Source of the DNA: Botrimarina hoheduenensis | GTDB lineage: Bacteria > Planctomycetota > Planctomycetia > Pirellulales > Lacipirellulaceae | Length of the DNA stretch: 64,000 nt | Assembly (NCBI RefSeq): GCF_007859815.1 | Contig: NZ_SJPH01000004.1 | Location: 310,001 to 374,000, forward strand | Direction: 5' to 3' | In this document: one piece after another, positions 37,761 through 47,344 of the stretch | Layout of the letters: each line of letters opens with the position of its first letter | How positions within the stretch are numbered: the first letter of the stretch is position 1 | Notes under the pieces: generated by a model | The model's database searches: none | Seen by the model: only the letters and a program-made list of their open reading frames with translations | What the model was told of the DNA's origin: nothing | Made by a program: the position numbers and the translations under genes

Positions 37761-38603
37761 ATGGCAGCAAGCCAGCAAGCAACGGTCGCCGAACTACGTG
37801 AGCAAGTCCGTCAGCTACAGCAAGAGCTTCGCGAGGCCGAGCAGAAGACCGCTCTGGGTGAGCTCGTCGGAACGACCACCCACGAGTTCAACAACGTTCT
37901 GACAACGATTCTCAACTACGCCAAGCTGGGCCTGCGGCATCCCGACGAACCGACGCGGACCAAAGCGCTAACCAAGATCCTCAGCGCTGGCGAACGCGCC
38001 GCCCGATTGACCAACAGCGTATTGGGGCTGGCCCGCAACCGTGGAAACGAAGCCACGCCGACGCCGCTGCCCACGCTGATCGACGACTCGCTGGTGTTGC
38101 TCGAGCGCGAGATGCAGAAGTATCGGATCGCGATCGAAACCAGCTACGAAACGCAGCGGCCCGCGATGATCGTGGGTAACCAGATCCAGCAGGTTTTGCT
38201 GAACCTGCTCACCAACGCCCGGCAGGCGATGCCCCAAGGGGGGCGGATCCTGCTCCGCGTGGCCGAAGACAGCGCGCGCGGCACGATCGATCTCACCCTT
38301 CGTGACACCGGTCAGGGTATCCCGCCGGACGTCTTACCTCGCATCTTTGATCGCTACTTCAGCACCAAGTCGGGCCCCGATGAAACGGGCAAGGGAGGCG
38401 CAGGCGTCGGATTGGCCGCCTGCCGCGAGATCATCGAGGCACATGGCGGCAAGATCCGTGTTGAAAGCACGATTGGCGTCGGCACGGCGTTCACGCTGAA
38501 GCTGCCCGCCGCGAAGGCTGAGCAACTGGCTGGTCCGGCTGGCAAGCCGATCGCCCAACTAGGGGTTGGCGGAGCCGCACATCCCTCGGCGGCCAGCGCC
38601 TGA
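37761..38603 (+). CDS. Soluble histidine kinase without sensor domain
   Basis: The 280-residue protein has an N-terminal coiled coil (VAELREQVRQLQQELREAEQ), a dimerisation/phosphoacceptor helix TTHEFNNVLTTILNYAKLG with His41, and a HATPase domain. The latter has the N box LLNLLTNARQAMPQGG, G1 RDTGQGIP and G2 GAGVGLAACREIIEAHGG. The H-E/D-F-N-N form is that of the NtrB-like subgroup. No input domain, membrane segment or receiver is present, so it must receive its signal through the coiled coil or a partner. Possible starts are ATG 37761, used here, or ATG 37698. No response regulator gene is adjacent. The downstream lipoprotein gene is convergent, 36 bases away. Confidence 0.85.
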   Translation: MAASQQATVAELREQVRQLQQELREAEQKTALGELVGTTTHEFNNVLTTILNYAKLGLRHPDEPTRTKALTKILSAGERAARLTNSVLGLARNRGNEATPTPLPTLIDDSLVLLEREMQKYRIAIETSYETQRPAMIVGNQIQQVLLNLLTNARQAMPQGGRILLRVAEDSARGTIDLTLRDTGQGIPPDVLPRIFDRYFSTKSGPDETGKGGAGVGLAACREIIEAHGGKIRVESTIGVGTAFTLKLPAAKAEQLAGPAGKPIAQLGVGGAAHPSAASA

Positions 38604-38639
38604 AAACTCTGTCGGTTCGTCCCCCTTTGCGCCCTCCGC

Positions 38640-39539
38640 TCACGCGCCACCGAGCCGTTGAGCGATGTCACGCAGCATCCGCTGTTCCAGCGGCTCGTCG
38701 CGCCCGATATCGATCCACCGCTCAGAAGAACGCACGCGATCGACCGGGTTCAACCGATCGGTGGGCAGCGAGCTATCGTTCCGCAACGAGGCGGCACCGG
38801 CGGTTGCTAGCTCAGGTCTTGGCAAGTCCTCAAGCTGTTTATCGACCCGCACGCCGATCTCGTATCCGCTAGCGGCGGGGATCACCCGAACAACCGCCCG
38901 ACGGCGAAGCGTTTGCAGCGTGCTCTGCCAGCGGTTGAAAGCGCCAACCGTGTCACGCTTCCATGGTTCAAGGATCGTCGCGGCCGACTGCCACTGCGTC
39001 TCGAGCTGGCCTTCTTCGACGATTCCAGCAACCTGGCGGACACGCCGTTCCGTACGAAGCGGAAAATAGTCGGTCACCACATCGGCGATCGCTTCCCAGG
39101 CCGCGTCGCCGCCGTTGGTACGAACGTAGATCGGATTGGCGATCCGATCGCCGATCGTCGGCTGCACCGGCACACCAAAATCGCTGGCGATCGGACCCCC
39201 TTCGGCGGGCAAGAAGTCGAGCCAGCCCGCCTGGGGCGCGGCGGCCGGCAAACTCGTTTGCGGCGCATAGGTGGGCGGTGCTATCCACGGCGCAGCACCC
39301 GGCGGAGGACCAAATAGGGCCGGATCCGTCTCGCAGCTTAGTTCGCCGGGTGCCAGGTACAGAGGCACCCCGCCGGCAGGACGCCAGCCATCTTCAAAGG
39401 CGGGGGGGGCCTGCCCACGCACGATCGGGCCCGTCTCTCCGCTGGCCGCGGGTTCACCCGTCAACGCGCAGCCGCTGGCGGCCAGCGCACACCCGATCGC
39501 CACACGCAACGCGACACAGCATTCAAGCGTTGACTTCAA
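38640..39539 (-). CDS. Putative lipoprotein, function unknown
   Basis: The 299-residue product has a lipoprotein signal (VALRVAIGCALAASGC with the lipobox ending in Cys). The open frame has no ATG close to this signal. TTG at 39539 (MKSTLECCVALRVAIG), with GGAG at good distance, gives a normal short n-region. The mature part has a Pro-rich linker and then a folded domain from about residue 120. Within it WEAIADVVTDYFPLRTERRVRQ and RRAVVRVIPAASGYEIGVRVDKQLEDL resemble the conserved core of small planctomycete lipoproteins of unknown role. It is divergent from nnrE. The longer open frame upstream (to 39665) lies in the divergent promoter region. Confidence 0.65.
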   Translation of the reverse strand: MKSTLECCVALRVAIGCALAASGCALTGEPAASGETGPIVRGQAPPAFEDGWRPAGGVPLYLAPGELSCETDPALFGPPPGAAPWIAPPTYAPQTSLPAAAPQAGWLDFLPAEGGPIASDFGVPVQPTIGDRIANPIYVRTNGGDAAWEAIADVVTDYFPLRTERRVRQVAGIVEEGQLETQWQSAATILEPWKRDTVGAFNRWQSTLQTLRRRAVVRVIPAASGYEIGVRVDKQLEDLPRPELATAGAASLRNDSSLPTDRLNPVDRVRSSERWIDIGRDEPLEQRMLRDIAQRLGGA

Positions 39540-39753
39540 GGCGACCAAGCTCCAGGCACAGCACGAATCGACGGCACCGAGGGATCGCCGTGAGCCCTCG
39601 GGCGGGGGATCGTTGCGAAACCTCCCTGCCAGGGCAAGATCGGCGTCGCACGGTTGTGCTAGCATGTCCCGCTCTCAACGAGCTGACAGTTGCCGGCACA
39701 GCTTGGCCGACTTACTAGTCTCACACTTCTCTCAAACTGCCTGGCCTTCTCCG

Positions 39754-40413
39754 ATGCTGAACCGCCAACAGGCTCGCGATTTCGACCGCCGAGCGATCGA
39801 AGACCTTGGCTTCCCCGGCATGTTGCTCATGGAGAACGCTGGTCGCGCATGCGTTGATGTCATGGAGCGGCTGGGGATCGAGGGTCAGGTGATCGTCGTG
39901 TGCGGCAGGGGGAACAACGGCGGCGACGGCTTTGTGATCGCTCGACACCTGGCTGTGCGGGGGCACGCGGTGCGCGTTGTGCTAGGGGCTCGTCCGAGCG
40001 AGTTGCGGGGCGATGCTCGTCTCGCGTTCGACTTGCTCGTGCCCTGCCATGTGCCCCTCCATGACGAAACCGGCGTCAATCCGGCGCTGGTGCTGCAAGA
40101 GCTCGACGCGATGGACGACCAAGTTGCGTGGGTGGTCGATGCGCTGCTCGGCAGCGGGGCCACCGGCGCGCCGCGCCCCCCGTTCGACACCTTCATCGAC
40201 TGGATGAACACCGCCGGCGGGCGACGACTGGCGGTTGATCTGCCGAGCGGCCTTGATTGCGATACGGGCGAGCCCACACGCCCCACGTTTCGGGCCGATC
40301 ACACCTGCACGTTTGTGGCCCCAAAGGCGGGGTTCACGAACCCCAGGGCTCAGGAATTTTTAGGGCACATCCACGTGGTGGACATCGGCGTGCCGGCCCC
40401 CGAGGTTCGATGA
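39754..40413 (+). CDS. nnrE: NAD(P)H-hydrate epimerase
   Basis: The 219-residue YjeF_N protein interconverts the R and S forms of hydrated NAD(P)H. It begins LNRQQARDFDRRAIEDLGFPG, then LLMENAGRACVDVM, VVCGRGNNGGDGFVIARHLA (the glycine-rich nucleotide-binding loop), DALLGSGATG and VDLPSGLDCDTG with the conserved acidic residue. The ATG at 39754 gives the normal start; an upstream open frame in the same phase runs through the divergent promoter region. The dehydratase partner nnrD is at 16157. The domain is often fused to nnrD, so two unlinked genes are worth noting. Confidence 0.93.
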   Translation: MLNRQQARDFDRRAIEDLGFPGMLLMENAGRACVDVMERLGIEGQVIVVCGRGNNGGDGFVIARHLAVRGHAVRVVLGARPSELRGDARLAFDLLVPCHVPLHDETGVNPALVLQELDAMDDQVAWVVDALLGSGATGAPRPPFDTFIDWMNTAGGRRLAVDLPSGLDCDTGEPTRPTFRADHTCTFVAPKAGFTNPRAQEFLGHIHVVDIGVPAPEVR

Positions 40414-40575
40414 TTCGGCACCCCCGCTGTCGGGCGGACGACGCTCACAAGGGGTAACACGAGCCGCTCCATAGTAACCGCTTGTTTGATCCGGCTAGCG
40501 TGCTGGACTACGATCGGGTCCGCTGAACCCAAGCAATCAGGGGCACTAGGGGCTTTTCTCCTTTAGGACTGATTC

Positions 40576-42081
40576 ATGCTTATCAAGACAAGCCAGCCTC
40601 GCCGTCGGGTCGCAACAAACGTTTGCCTGCGTTTACCCCGTTTGTTAGCCCTGTTAACGATAATCCTCTGCGGTGAGGCGCATGCGGTTGAGATCGACTT
40701 CGGTTCCTCGACGGACCTCAACGGCTTCTTGCGCCGCAATGAGTTCCAGTGGTTGCCGATCCTCTGGGCACCTGACGGCGGCGTCGGCGGTTAGCCCGCG
40801 CTGGCGGTCAGCCGTCCGCACAACACCACCTACGTGGGCGAGTCGTTCTCCTTCGCCGGCACGGGCTCTTCGCTGAGCGTGTCGAGTTTCTTCAAGATCA
40901 AAGACCCCGGTACGATCGGTTCCGGCTCGTCGGTTGGCTATGGCGAGGTCTATCTGTCCAAGGAGCAGGAAGGCTGGGATAGCGCGGTCGCCTCGGTCAC
41001 GCTGCGCGAAACCTCGCAGGGGGTGGGTCTGTTCGGCGGGCCGATCCCCGCCGGCGGTGGCTCGTTCCCGGGCTTCAGTCCGTATTTTTCCGGCGTTTCG
41101 ATCTTGCCCAATCACTGGTACGAGCTGCGCGTTGATTACGAGCACCTCGGCAGCCAGATCGGTTGGGAAGTGAACGTCAACGATTACGGGCTCGACGGAA
41201 CCACCTTCGTGGGCAACACGCTCAACTTTGTCGATCAAACGCCCGACTCGATCGGCCTGCTTTCCGACTCCACGCTGTATGGCGGCTTTACCGTCTCGCA
41301 GGGGGGCATTGCGTTTGTCGATAACTTCTCGATCCGCGATGACTCGCTGACCGGTTCGACAACGATCAGCGTCAGCCCGACGTTCGACGCTCAGCATCGC
41401 CCGGGTAACGCCTTCCCGCTGGGCAACTTGACCGAACCACTGCTGAGTATCGACGGCGGATTCGGCACGAGCTTTCCAGCGCTGGAAGTGCTGACGGAGT
41501 TCTCGCTGGGCTCTGTCCCGGCTGGCGCGCAAATCCAATCAGCCCAACTCTTGCTGGACCCCGATGGCATCGTCAGTGGCACGATGAACTTGCAGGCGTT
41601 CGGCTACGGTGCCGATGGCCTGCCGGCGCTGACCGATCCCGCTGCGGCGACAACACTTTTCGGCAGCCTCAGCGTAGCGGCTGCATCGAGCGATGAGATT
41701 GCCATTCCGCTCGACGCTGCCATCTTGAACGGTCTGCTGGCCGCCGAGGAGTCGCACGTTGGGTTTCTCCTGAAGAGCGCGACGACGGGGCCTTTTTTCG
41801 CCGTACACGCCAGTGAATCGACGACGGGCATGGCTCCCCGGTTGGTGTTGACTTACGCCTCGGAAACCGTCGCGGGCGACTACAACGGAGACGGAAGCGT
41901 CGATGTCGCCGACTACACCGTCTGGCGTGACGGTCTCGGTACGACCTACACCCCGACGGACTACAACACCTGGGTCGTCAATTTTGGCAGTGGCGCTACC
42001 AGCGCTACGGCGATTCCCGAGCCCGCTTCGTTCGCGTTGCTCGCGCTGCTGGGCGGCGTGCTCGCTCAGCGGCGCGTTTGA
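40576..42081 (+). pseudogene. PEP-CTERM protein gene interrupted by an in-frame TAG
   Basis: An ATG at 40576 (AGGA eight bases upstream) opens a frame with a signal peptide (LLALLTIILCGEAHA) that stops at TAG 40792-40794. The same frame then continues without further stop to 42081. Reading across the TAG gives a continuous extracellular protein of about 501 residues: a lectin-like beta-sandwich (VSRPHNTTYVGESFSFAG ... FVDNFSIRDDSL), a second beta domain, and a dockerin-like GDYNGDGSVDVADYTVWRD. A PEP-CTERM tail follows (IPEP, hydrophobic helix, QRRV). Context around the stop (GGVGG-stop-PALAV) suggests one base change from a serine codon (TCG). It may be a true nonsense mutation, a sequencing error or read-through; there is no sign of frameshift. 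The downstream part could start at GTG 40834 but would lack a signal peptide. It overlaps mutM by 16 bases at the 3' end. Confidence 0.82.
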
Positions 42082-42902
42082 CACTGCGAGCAGAAGAACG
42101 TCGAGCGCTGCGCCTGGACGATCCGCTCGACCGCACCGCGGCACCGGGGGCAGGGTTCGCCCGCTCGGCCGTACACGCGGTGGTGGTGCTGATAGCCGCC
42201 GTCTTGGTTGAGCTTGTTGCGGTACGTGCCGTCCCCCAGCGAGGAGCCCTCGTAGCGGATCGCTTCTTCGAGCACCTCGTGCGTGGCGTCGGCGATGCAT
42301 CGCCAGCGTTGCCGGGTGAGTCGATCGCAGCGCGTGGCCGGATGCACGCCGGCGACGTGCAGAATTTCGGCCGCGTAGATGTTGCCGATGCCGGCGACTG
42401 CCTGCTGATCCAGCAGCGCGACCTTGATCGGTCGGCGGCTGCTGGCGAGCCGCTCGCGTAACTGCTGGTCGGTGACGAACAGGCCGTCGGGCCCCAGCTT
42501 CGCGGGCCCCAGCGCCCTGGCGAACTCCGCCTCGTCGTACAGATGTACTTTGCCCAGGCCGCGCTGGTCCCAGTACCAGCAGTAATCCAGCCCGCCCCCT
42601 TCCAGCGTGAAGCCGAGCCGCAGGTAAAGCGGATTGGGCGATTCGCCCGCCCCCACCAGGCCGGTCATCCGCGGCTCGAGGATTAGCCGCTCGCCCGAGT
42701 CCAGCCGTAGCACGACCCGTTTGCCGGCCCGTTCGACCGCCGCCACTGTCCGCTCGACCACCCGCCGGCGAAGCCGATCGAGGCGTGGCGTAACGCCAAT
42801 GGGCTTGCGCGGACACGCGAGCTTTTCCACGGCGACGATCGTCGCGCCGGTGGCACCGGCGACATTGCGCCGCATGGTTTCAACTTCGGGCAGTTCGGGC
42901 AT
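42066..42902 (-). CDS. mutM: Formamidopyrimidine-DNA glycosylase
   Basis: The 278-residue MutM removes oxidised purines such as 8-oxoguanine. The N-terminal PELPEVET supplies the catalytic proline and glutamate; the GKRVVLRL strand carries the conserved lysine. The helix-two-turn-helix contains AVAGIGNIYAAEIL, and the C-terminal zinc finger is CPRCRGAVERIVQ ... STFFCSQC with the DNA-contacting arginine. In place of the usual LGMSG loop it has EPRMTG, a variant I regard as tolerated. The gene is convergent with, and overlaps by 16 bases, the interrupted PEP-CTERM gene. Confidence 0.95.
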   Translation of the reverse strand: MPELPEVETMRRNVAGATGATIVAVEKLACPRKPIGVTPRLDRLRRRVVERTVAAVERAGKRVVLRLDSGERLILEPRMTGLVGAGESPNPLYLRLGFTLEGGGLDYCWYWDQRGLGKVHLYDEAEFARALGPAKLGPDGLFVTDQQLRERLASSRRPIKVALLDQQAVAGIGNIYAAEILHVAGVHPATRCDRLTRQRWRCIADATHEVLEEAIRYEGSSLGDGTYRNKLNQDGGYQHHHRVYGRAGEPCPRCRGAVERIVQAQRSTFFCSQCQTRR

Positions 42903-42936
42903 GAGCGTGTGGAGAAAACGTTAGCTTCCCGAATCT

Positions 42937-43911
42937 CTAATCTTGCGTAAGGTCAGTGCTTACGGACGGCTTGTCGGGCGCGACGCGTATCAGTTGATAA
43001 CCGGCGCCGCGCATCCAGCGGGCGAGTAAGGTGATGGACGCGAGCGCTCCGATGCTTACCCCTAGATGGAAAAAATTCATTAACAACCAATAGTAAAGTG
43101 CACGAAGGTCAAATGGCGGTAGGGCAGCGAGCCGAAAAACGCCAGTAAGGATCGCATGAATCAGCGTGCTAAGGAGTAAGCCATATGTCAGCCGACGCCA
43201 AGATGGCACGACGCCTCGGCAAGGGAACGCAGCAACGAACAACGGCAAGAGCACTCCAATCCATGTAGCAGGAGCGACAAGCAGCGAGAAAATTGCTTGC
43301 AAGTTGTTTATTTCTGGGGACAGAAAAAATACTTCTCCCCCTCTTCCCCTCCAAAGTGAGAGCGTTCGCAACAAGCCTAAGAAACAGGTCGCAACAGTCG
43401 TAAGTACGAACAACTCACGCAGAGTAAAAGCGAACTTTTTCTGTTTCTCGTCAGTCCTTAGCTCGGCTTGATCGAGTTCGATGCCACCGTAACGTCGTAG
43501 CACCATGCCCAAGCACCATCCGTAGGCAAAGGCAATCACCGTCATCGGCAAGATTAAGCCAAAGCCAACAAGAGCGATTGCTCCTGTCGCTGCGACACTG
43601 AAGGCTATCAAGAAGCGTTGCGCTAACGCTCCCCTGGTCATTGATCCCCATAAGGGACAAGCAATCGATACCGGGAACACGAGACCAGCCAGGGGTGGTC
43701 GCAACCACATTGCGTCGACGCCGGCGGGAATTAGCAGATGCGATTCGAGAGCAATGCTGCCGATAAGATAGACCAACACGACAACGGCAACCCAAGCGTA
43801 CAGCACGACAAAATGCCATCGGTCGCGAAGCCAGCCAGCCGCTTGGCCACCCAGCCGGGCAAGTTGTGCGGGGAGTGATTCGGGCGCTGTGCTCTGCGGT
43901 TTGTCTTCCAA
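42937..43911 (-). CDS. Multi-pass membrane protein, function unknown
   Basis: The 324-residue protein has about eight hydrophobic segments, a short acidic N-terminus and a hydrophilic loop (GGIELDQAELRTDEKQKKFAF) near the middle. FAFTLRELFVLTTVATCFLGL after the loop resembles a segment found repeatedly in planctomycete membrane proteins with this kind of insertion. No enzymatic motif is seen. The base composition is lower in GC than its neighbours, especially around 43060-43450. This may reflect relaxed codon use, a membrane-protein bias or transfer. It is 34 bases upstream of mutM in the same direction and may be co-transcribed with it. Confidence 0.6.
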   Translation of the reverse strand: MEDKPQSTAPESLPAQLARLGGQAAGWLRDRWHFVVLYAWVAVVVLVYLIGSIALESHLLIPAGVDAMWLRPPLAGLVFPVSIACPLWGSMTRGALAQRFLIAFSVAATGAIALVGFGLILPMTVIAFAYGWCLGMVLRRYGGIELDQAELRTDEKQKKFAFTLRELFVLTTVATCFLGLLRTLSLWRGRGGEVFFLSPEINNLQAIFSLLVAPATWIGVLLPLFVAAFPCRGVVPSWRRLTYGLLLSTLIHAILTGVFRLAALPPFDLRALYYWLLMNFFHLGVSIGALASITLLARWMRGAGYQLIRVAPDKPSVSTDLTQD

Positions 43912-44048
43912 CCTACTGCTCCTTGCCCACGCTGCTTGCGTTTAGCCCTGAAATAACCGCATGACGCCGCCCAGCGCGGCTGCCCAGCTTGATCGCCGCC
44001 ACCCCGGTAGTCGAGAATAGGGCCTCTCGCTTTCTCCCAGGATAACCG

Positions 44049-45287
44049 ATGCGTACCGCCAGCCCCGCCGCCGTCTCTAGCCCCCCTGCCACCAGCCAGG
44101 TTCCCGACGCCCAGGGCCGCTTCGGCGATTTTGGCGGGCGGTACGTCCCCGAGACCCTGGTCCGCGCTCTAGAAGAACTGGCCGTCGAGTACGAAAAGTC
44201 GCTCACCGACCCGGCCTTCAAGGCCGAACTCGATGAACTGCTGCGCGACTTCGTCGGCCGCGAGTCGCCCCTGTACCACGCCCGGCGGCTCAGCGAGCGG
44301 TGTGGCGGGGCGCAGATCTACTTCAAGCGCGAAGACACCAATCACACCGGTGCCCACAAAATCAACAACACGCTCGGCCAGTGCCTGCTGACCAAGCGGA
44401 TGGGCAAGACGCGCGTCATCGCCGAGACCGGTGCCGGGCAGCACGGCGTGGCGACCGCCACGGCGTGCGCCCACTTCGGCCTGCCCTGCGTGGTCTACAT
44501 GGGCGAAGAGGACATCCGGCGGCAGAGCCCCAACGTGTTCGCCATGAAGCTGCTGGGGGCCGAGGTGCGCCCCGTCACCACCGGCAGCCGCACGCTGCGC
44601 GACGCCATCAACGAGGCGATGCGCGACTGGATGGCGAGCGTCGAGACAACGCACTACATCCTCGGCTCGGTCGTGGGGCCGCACCCCTTCCCGCGCATTG
44701 TGCGTGACTACCAATCGGTCATCGGTCGCGAGACGATCGACCAGTGCCGCGAGCGGCTCGGCCGGCTACCCAACGCCGTGGTGGCGTGCGTCGGCGGCGG
44801 GTCGAACGCCGCGGGCATGTTCTATCCGTTTGTCGATCATCCCGAGGTGGAGCTGGTGGGGGTCGAGGCCGGCGGCCGCAGCGACAAGCCGGGCGACCAC
44901 GCCAGCCCCCTCACCTACGGCCAGCCGGGCGTGCTGCACGGCTCGTTCAGCTACGTCATGCAGGACGATGACGGCCAAACGTGCGACGTGCACAGCATGT
45001 CGGCCGGTTTGGACTATCCGGGCGTCGGTCCCGAGCACAGCTACTGGAAGGACTCCGGGCGGGTGCGCTACACCAGTTGCCGCGACACCACGGCGATGGA
45101 GGCGTTCGACGCCTGTGCCCATAGCGAGGGGATCATGCCCGCCTTGGAAACGTCGCACGCCGTGGCGATGGCCATGGAAATGGCGGCCGAGCGCCCGAAA
45201 GACGACGTGATCGTCGTCTGCCTCAGCGGCCGCGGCGACAAAGACGCCATGGAGATCGCTCGGCTGAAGGGTGTGAACTACGGGTAA
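44049..45287 (+). CDS. trpB: Tryptophan synthase beta chain
   Basis: The 412-residue TrpB joins indole and serine to form tryptophan with pyridoxal phosphate. The N-terminal [10 protein letters not shown] is diagnostic. The PLP lysine is Lys104 in [13 protein letters not shown], the glycine-rich cofactor loop is [15 protein letters not shown], and [10 protein letters not shown] is conserved. Length is normal for the TrpB1 form that pairs with TrpA. trpA follows 93 bases downstream. The other trp genes are not in the window. No attenuator-like leader peptide was recognised upstream. Confidence 0.97.
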   Translation: MRTASPAAVSSPPATSQVPDAQGRFGDFGGRYVPETLVRALEELAVEYEKSLTDPAFKAELDELLRDFVGRESPLYHARRLSERCGGAQIYFKREDTNHTGAHKINNTLGQCLLTKRMGKTRVIAETGAGQHGVATATACAHFGLPCVVYMGEEDIRRQSPNVFAMKLLGAEVRPVTTGSRTLRDAINEAMRDWMASVETTHYILGSVVGPHPFPRIVRDYQSVIGRETIDQCRERLGRLPNAVVACVGGGSNAAGMFYPFVDHPEVELVGVEAGGRSDKPGDHASPLTYGQPGVLHGSFSYVMQDDDGQTCDVHSMSAGLDYPGVGPEHSYWKDSGRVRYTSCRDTTAMEAFDACAHSEGIMPALETSHAVAMAMEMAAERPKDDVIVVCLSGRGDKDAMEIARLKGVNYG

Positions 45288-45380
45288 GAGCCCGCTGCAT
45301 CGGCCGCCCCCATAACAAAGTACGGCGGGGCGACTATGCTCTCAAGCGATCTGTCCCCGTCATCCGCTGCTCGAACTGTC

Positions 45381-46181
45381 ATGTCCGCGATCCCCGACCT
45401 CTTCGCCAAGCTCCGCGCCGAGAAGCGTAAAGCGCTTATGCCCTTCGTTACGGCGGGCGATCCCGATCTGGAGTTCACCGCCGCGGTGCTCCAAGAGGTC
45501 GTCGCCCGGGGCGCGAGCCTCTGCGAAGTGGGCATCCCCTACAGCGATCCGATCGCCGATGGGCCGGTGATCCAGGCTTCGTACACCCGCGCGCTCAACG
45601 CCAAGATCAAGCTCGCCGCGATCCTCGACATGCTGGGCAAGACCTGCCCGGTGCTGGGGGCCCCCGCCGTGACGATGGTCAGCTACGCCATCATCTACCG
45701 CCACGGCATCGAGCGTTATTGCGACGATGTTGCCAGTCGGGGTGTCGCGGGGCTGATTGTGCCCGATCTTCCCGTTGAAGAATCACCGATCTTGGCGAAG
45801 GTGTGCGGCGAACGCGGCCTGTCGCTGATTCAACTCGTCACCCCCACCACACCGCGCGATCGGGCCCTGCGGATCTGCGAGACTTCGACCGGTTTTGTCT
45901 ACTACGTCTCGGTGGCCGGCATCACGGGCGAGCGGACCCAGCTGCCCGCCGATCTGATCGATAACGTTGGCTGGCTCCGCGAGCAAACGCCGCTACCGCT
46001 GTGCATCGGCTTCGGCATCAGCCAGCCCGAGCATGTGAAGCTGCTGGCCCCTGTCGCGGACGGGCTGATTGTCGGTTCGGCAATCGTCAAGCGCGTGGCG
46101 GAGGCCGCCGAAAAGCCCCGCGATGAGGTGCTCAAAAGCGTCGGCGATTATGTCGCCCAGCTGATCGCCGCCCTCGGCTAA
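45381..46181 (+). CDS. trpA: Tryptophan synthase alpha chain
   Basis: The 266-residue TrpA splits indole-3-glycerol phosphate to indole for channelling to TrpB. The opening KALMPFVTAGDPDLE is typical. The catalytic glutamate and aspartate are in CEVGIPYSDPIADGPVIQ and GVAGLIVPDLPVEES, and YYVSVAGITGER and GFGISQPEHV complete the TIM barrel. The ATG at 45381 gives the standard N-terminus; the in-frame start at 45336 would add 15 atypical residues. Confidence 0.96.
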   Translation: MSAIPDLFAKLRAEKRKALMPFVTAGDPDLEFTAAVLQEVVARGASLCEVGIPYSDPIADGPVIQASYTRALNAKIKLAAILDMLGKTCPVLGAPAVTMVSYAIIYRHGIERYCDDVASRGVAGLIVPDLPVEESPILAKVCGERGLSLIQLVTPTTPRDRALRICETSTGFVYYVSVAGITGERTQLPADLIDNVGWLREQTPLPLCIGFGISQPEHVKLLAPVADGLIVGSAIVKRVAEAAEKPRDEVLKSVGDYVAQLIAALG

Positions 46182-46517
46182 ACGCCCGTTCGACCGTCTG
46201 GTGATCGCAGACCAAGCTGCGCAGAGCGTAGACATCGCGAGAAGACCTGCGCAATCCGCGGTCAGAACGGCTCACCTTAAACCGCCCGGCAAGCCGATAA
46301 CTTTGGTCGGTTATTGGGCTCGCCCGAAACCGCGAAGTAGAATACAGGAAGGATCGTGCGGGGCGCAAACCGCTGCTCTGCCCGACAAACCACTTCGACA
46401 GCACGCCACGCGGGGAGCGCCCCGACGGCGTGGCGGTCGTCCCTTGTGAACGACCGCCAACGAGCCGCCGGGCTCTCTCTCCACGAGCGTGTGGGGCAGA
46501 GACCGGAGAGCGACCCG
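46182..46517. other. Intergenic region, nothing recognised
   Basis: The 336 bases between trpA and the next hypothetical gene hold no open frame with protein-like composition in a supported position. The frame of the next gene is open back to 46356, but that part is Arg/Ser/Thr-rich and has no likely start. I saw no tRNA, terminator with a T-tract or repeat. Confidence 0.4.
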
Positions 46518-47054
46518 ATGCAAGACGATCGTTCGCAGGAAGATCGCAACGCGTCCGCGGCCCGCCGCTTCTTGGCGGGCGTCACTGAGCAGGCCTTTAT
46601 GGTCGAGCTGGGTGTCGTGGATCCCCCGCTGGTTGATTACGTCACCGAAATGCTCACGCGGTTCTTGTCGACCGACAGCCTGTACAGCGTGCGGAGCGTT
46701 CGGGGCGAACGTCTCACCCAAGTGGCCGACATGCTGGCCGAGGCCGAGGCGCGACGCGGCCAAGCAAAGCGCACGCTGCATCGGCATATCGGCGACTTCA
46801 CGCTCTTCTGGACCGGGGTCTTTCCCGAAGCGGCCGAACGCCTGAGAAAAACGGGCGGCAAAGATGCCCTGCTCAATTACCGTGAGCTGGGCAAACGCAG
46901 CTACGCCGTTGCGAGCCGCATACCGGTGGAACTCGAACTCGCTTCGAGCGATGTCCTGGAACGGCTCTCCGATGAGTTCGAGCTTTGTGTCTACGGGCTG
47001 GGCGAGGTCCGCAAAGCCTGGGAAGCCACCGACGGTGGCCCCCTGCTGGTTTGA
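46518..47054 (+). CDS. Hypothetical cytoplasmic protein
   Basis: From ATG 46518 the 178-residue product is mostly helical, with no signal peptide or membrane segment. The central part (LVDYVTEMLTRFLSTDSLYSV ... RHIGDFTLFWTGVFPEAAERL) has the character of a conserved planctomycete protein, but I cannot assign a family or activity. The preceding frame is open but has poor composition. It stands alone between trpA and a PEP-CTERM gene. Confidence 0.6.
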   Translation: MQDDRSQEDRNASAARRFLAGVTEQAFMVELGVVDPPLVDYVTEMLTRFLSTDSLYSVRSVRGERLTQVADMLAEAEARRGQAKRTLHRHIGDFTLFWTGVFPEAAERLRKTGGKDALLNYRELGKRSYAVASRIPVELELASSDVLERLSDEFELCVYGLGEVRKAWEATDGGPLLV

Positions 47055-47332
47055 CCCGAGCGGACAAAAAGGCGTCACTACGGAACGCAAAAGCGCGTTT
47101 TTCAGCGACTTATAATCACGGGCTCCCCTGTCTATGCTGGGAGCTCACGGCAGTGGTTGATTCCGCTGACGCATCGCGACCGCAAGGTGATCGGCTCCCC
47201 CGGGGGTTCCTTCTGAACCTGTGCTGATCGGCTGTTCGCGAGCGTTTTGTGCGTTGCCGTTGTGAACTGCGTGGCCGCCGGAAGCGCCGCGTCGCTCCCC
47301 CCTCCGATTCCGTATTTGCACCCTGTTTTTTT

Positions 47333-47338
47333 AGGAGG
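47333..47338 (+). promoter_or_regulatory. Consensus Shine-Dalgarno of PEP-CTERM gene
   Basis: AGGAGG lies six bases before the ATG at 47345. It decides the start, since an upstream in-frame start at 47249 would place a basic segment ahead of the signal peptide. Such a full consensus is unusual in this window, where most starts have weak or no Shine-Dalgarno sequence. Confidence 0.85.
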
Positions 47339-47344
47339 AGTCTA

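Noticed and set aside
40792..40794. TAG as a pyrrolysine or programmed recoding codon
   Set aside because: No pyl genes or recoding element seen and the protein is a surface PEP-CTERM protein; mutation or error is simpler.
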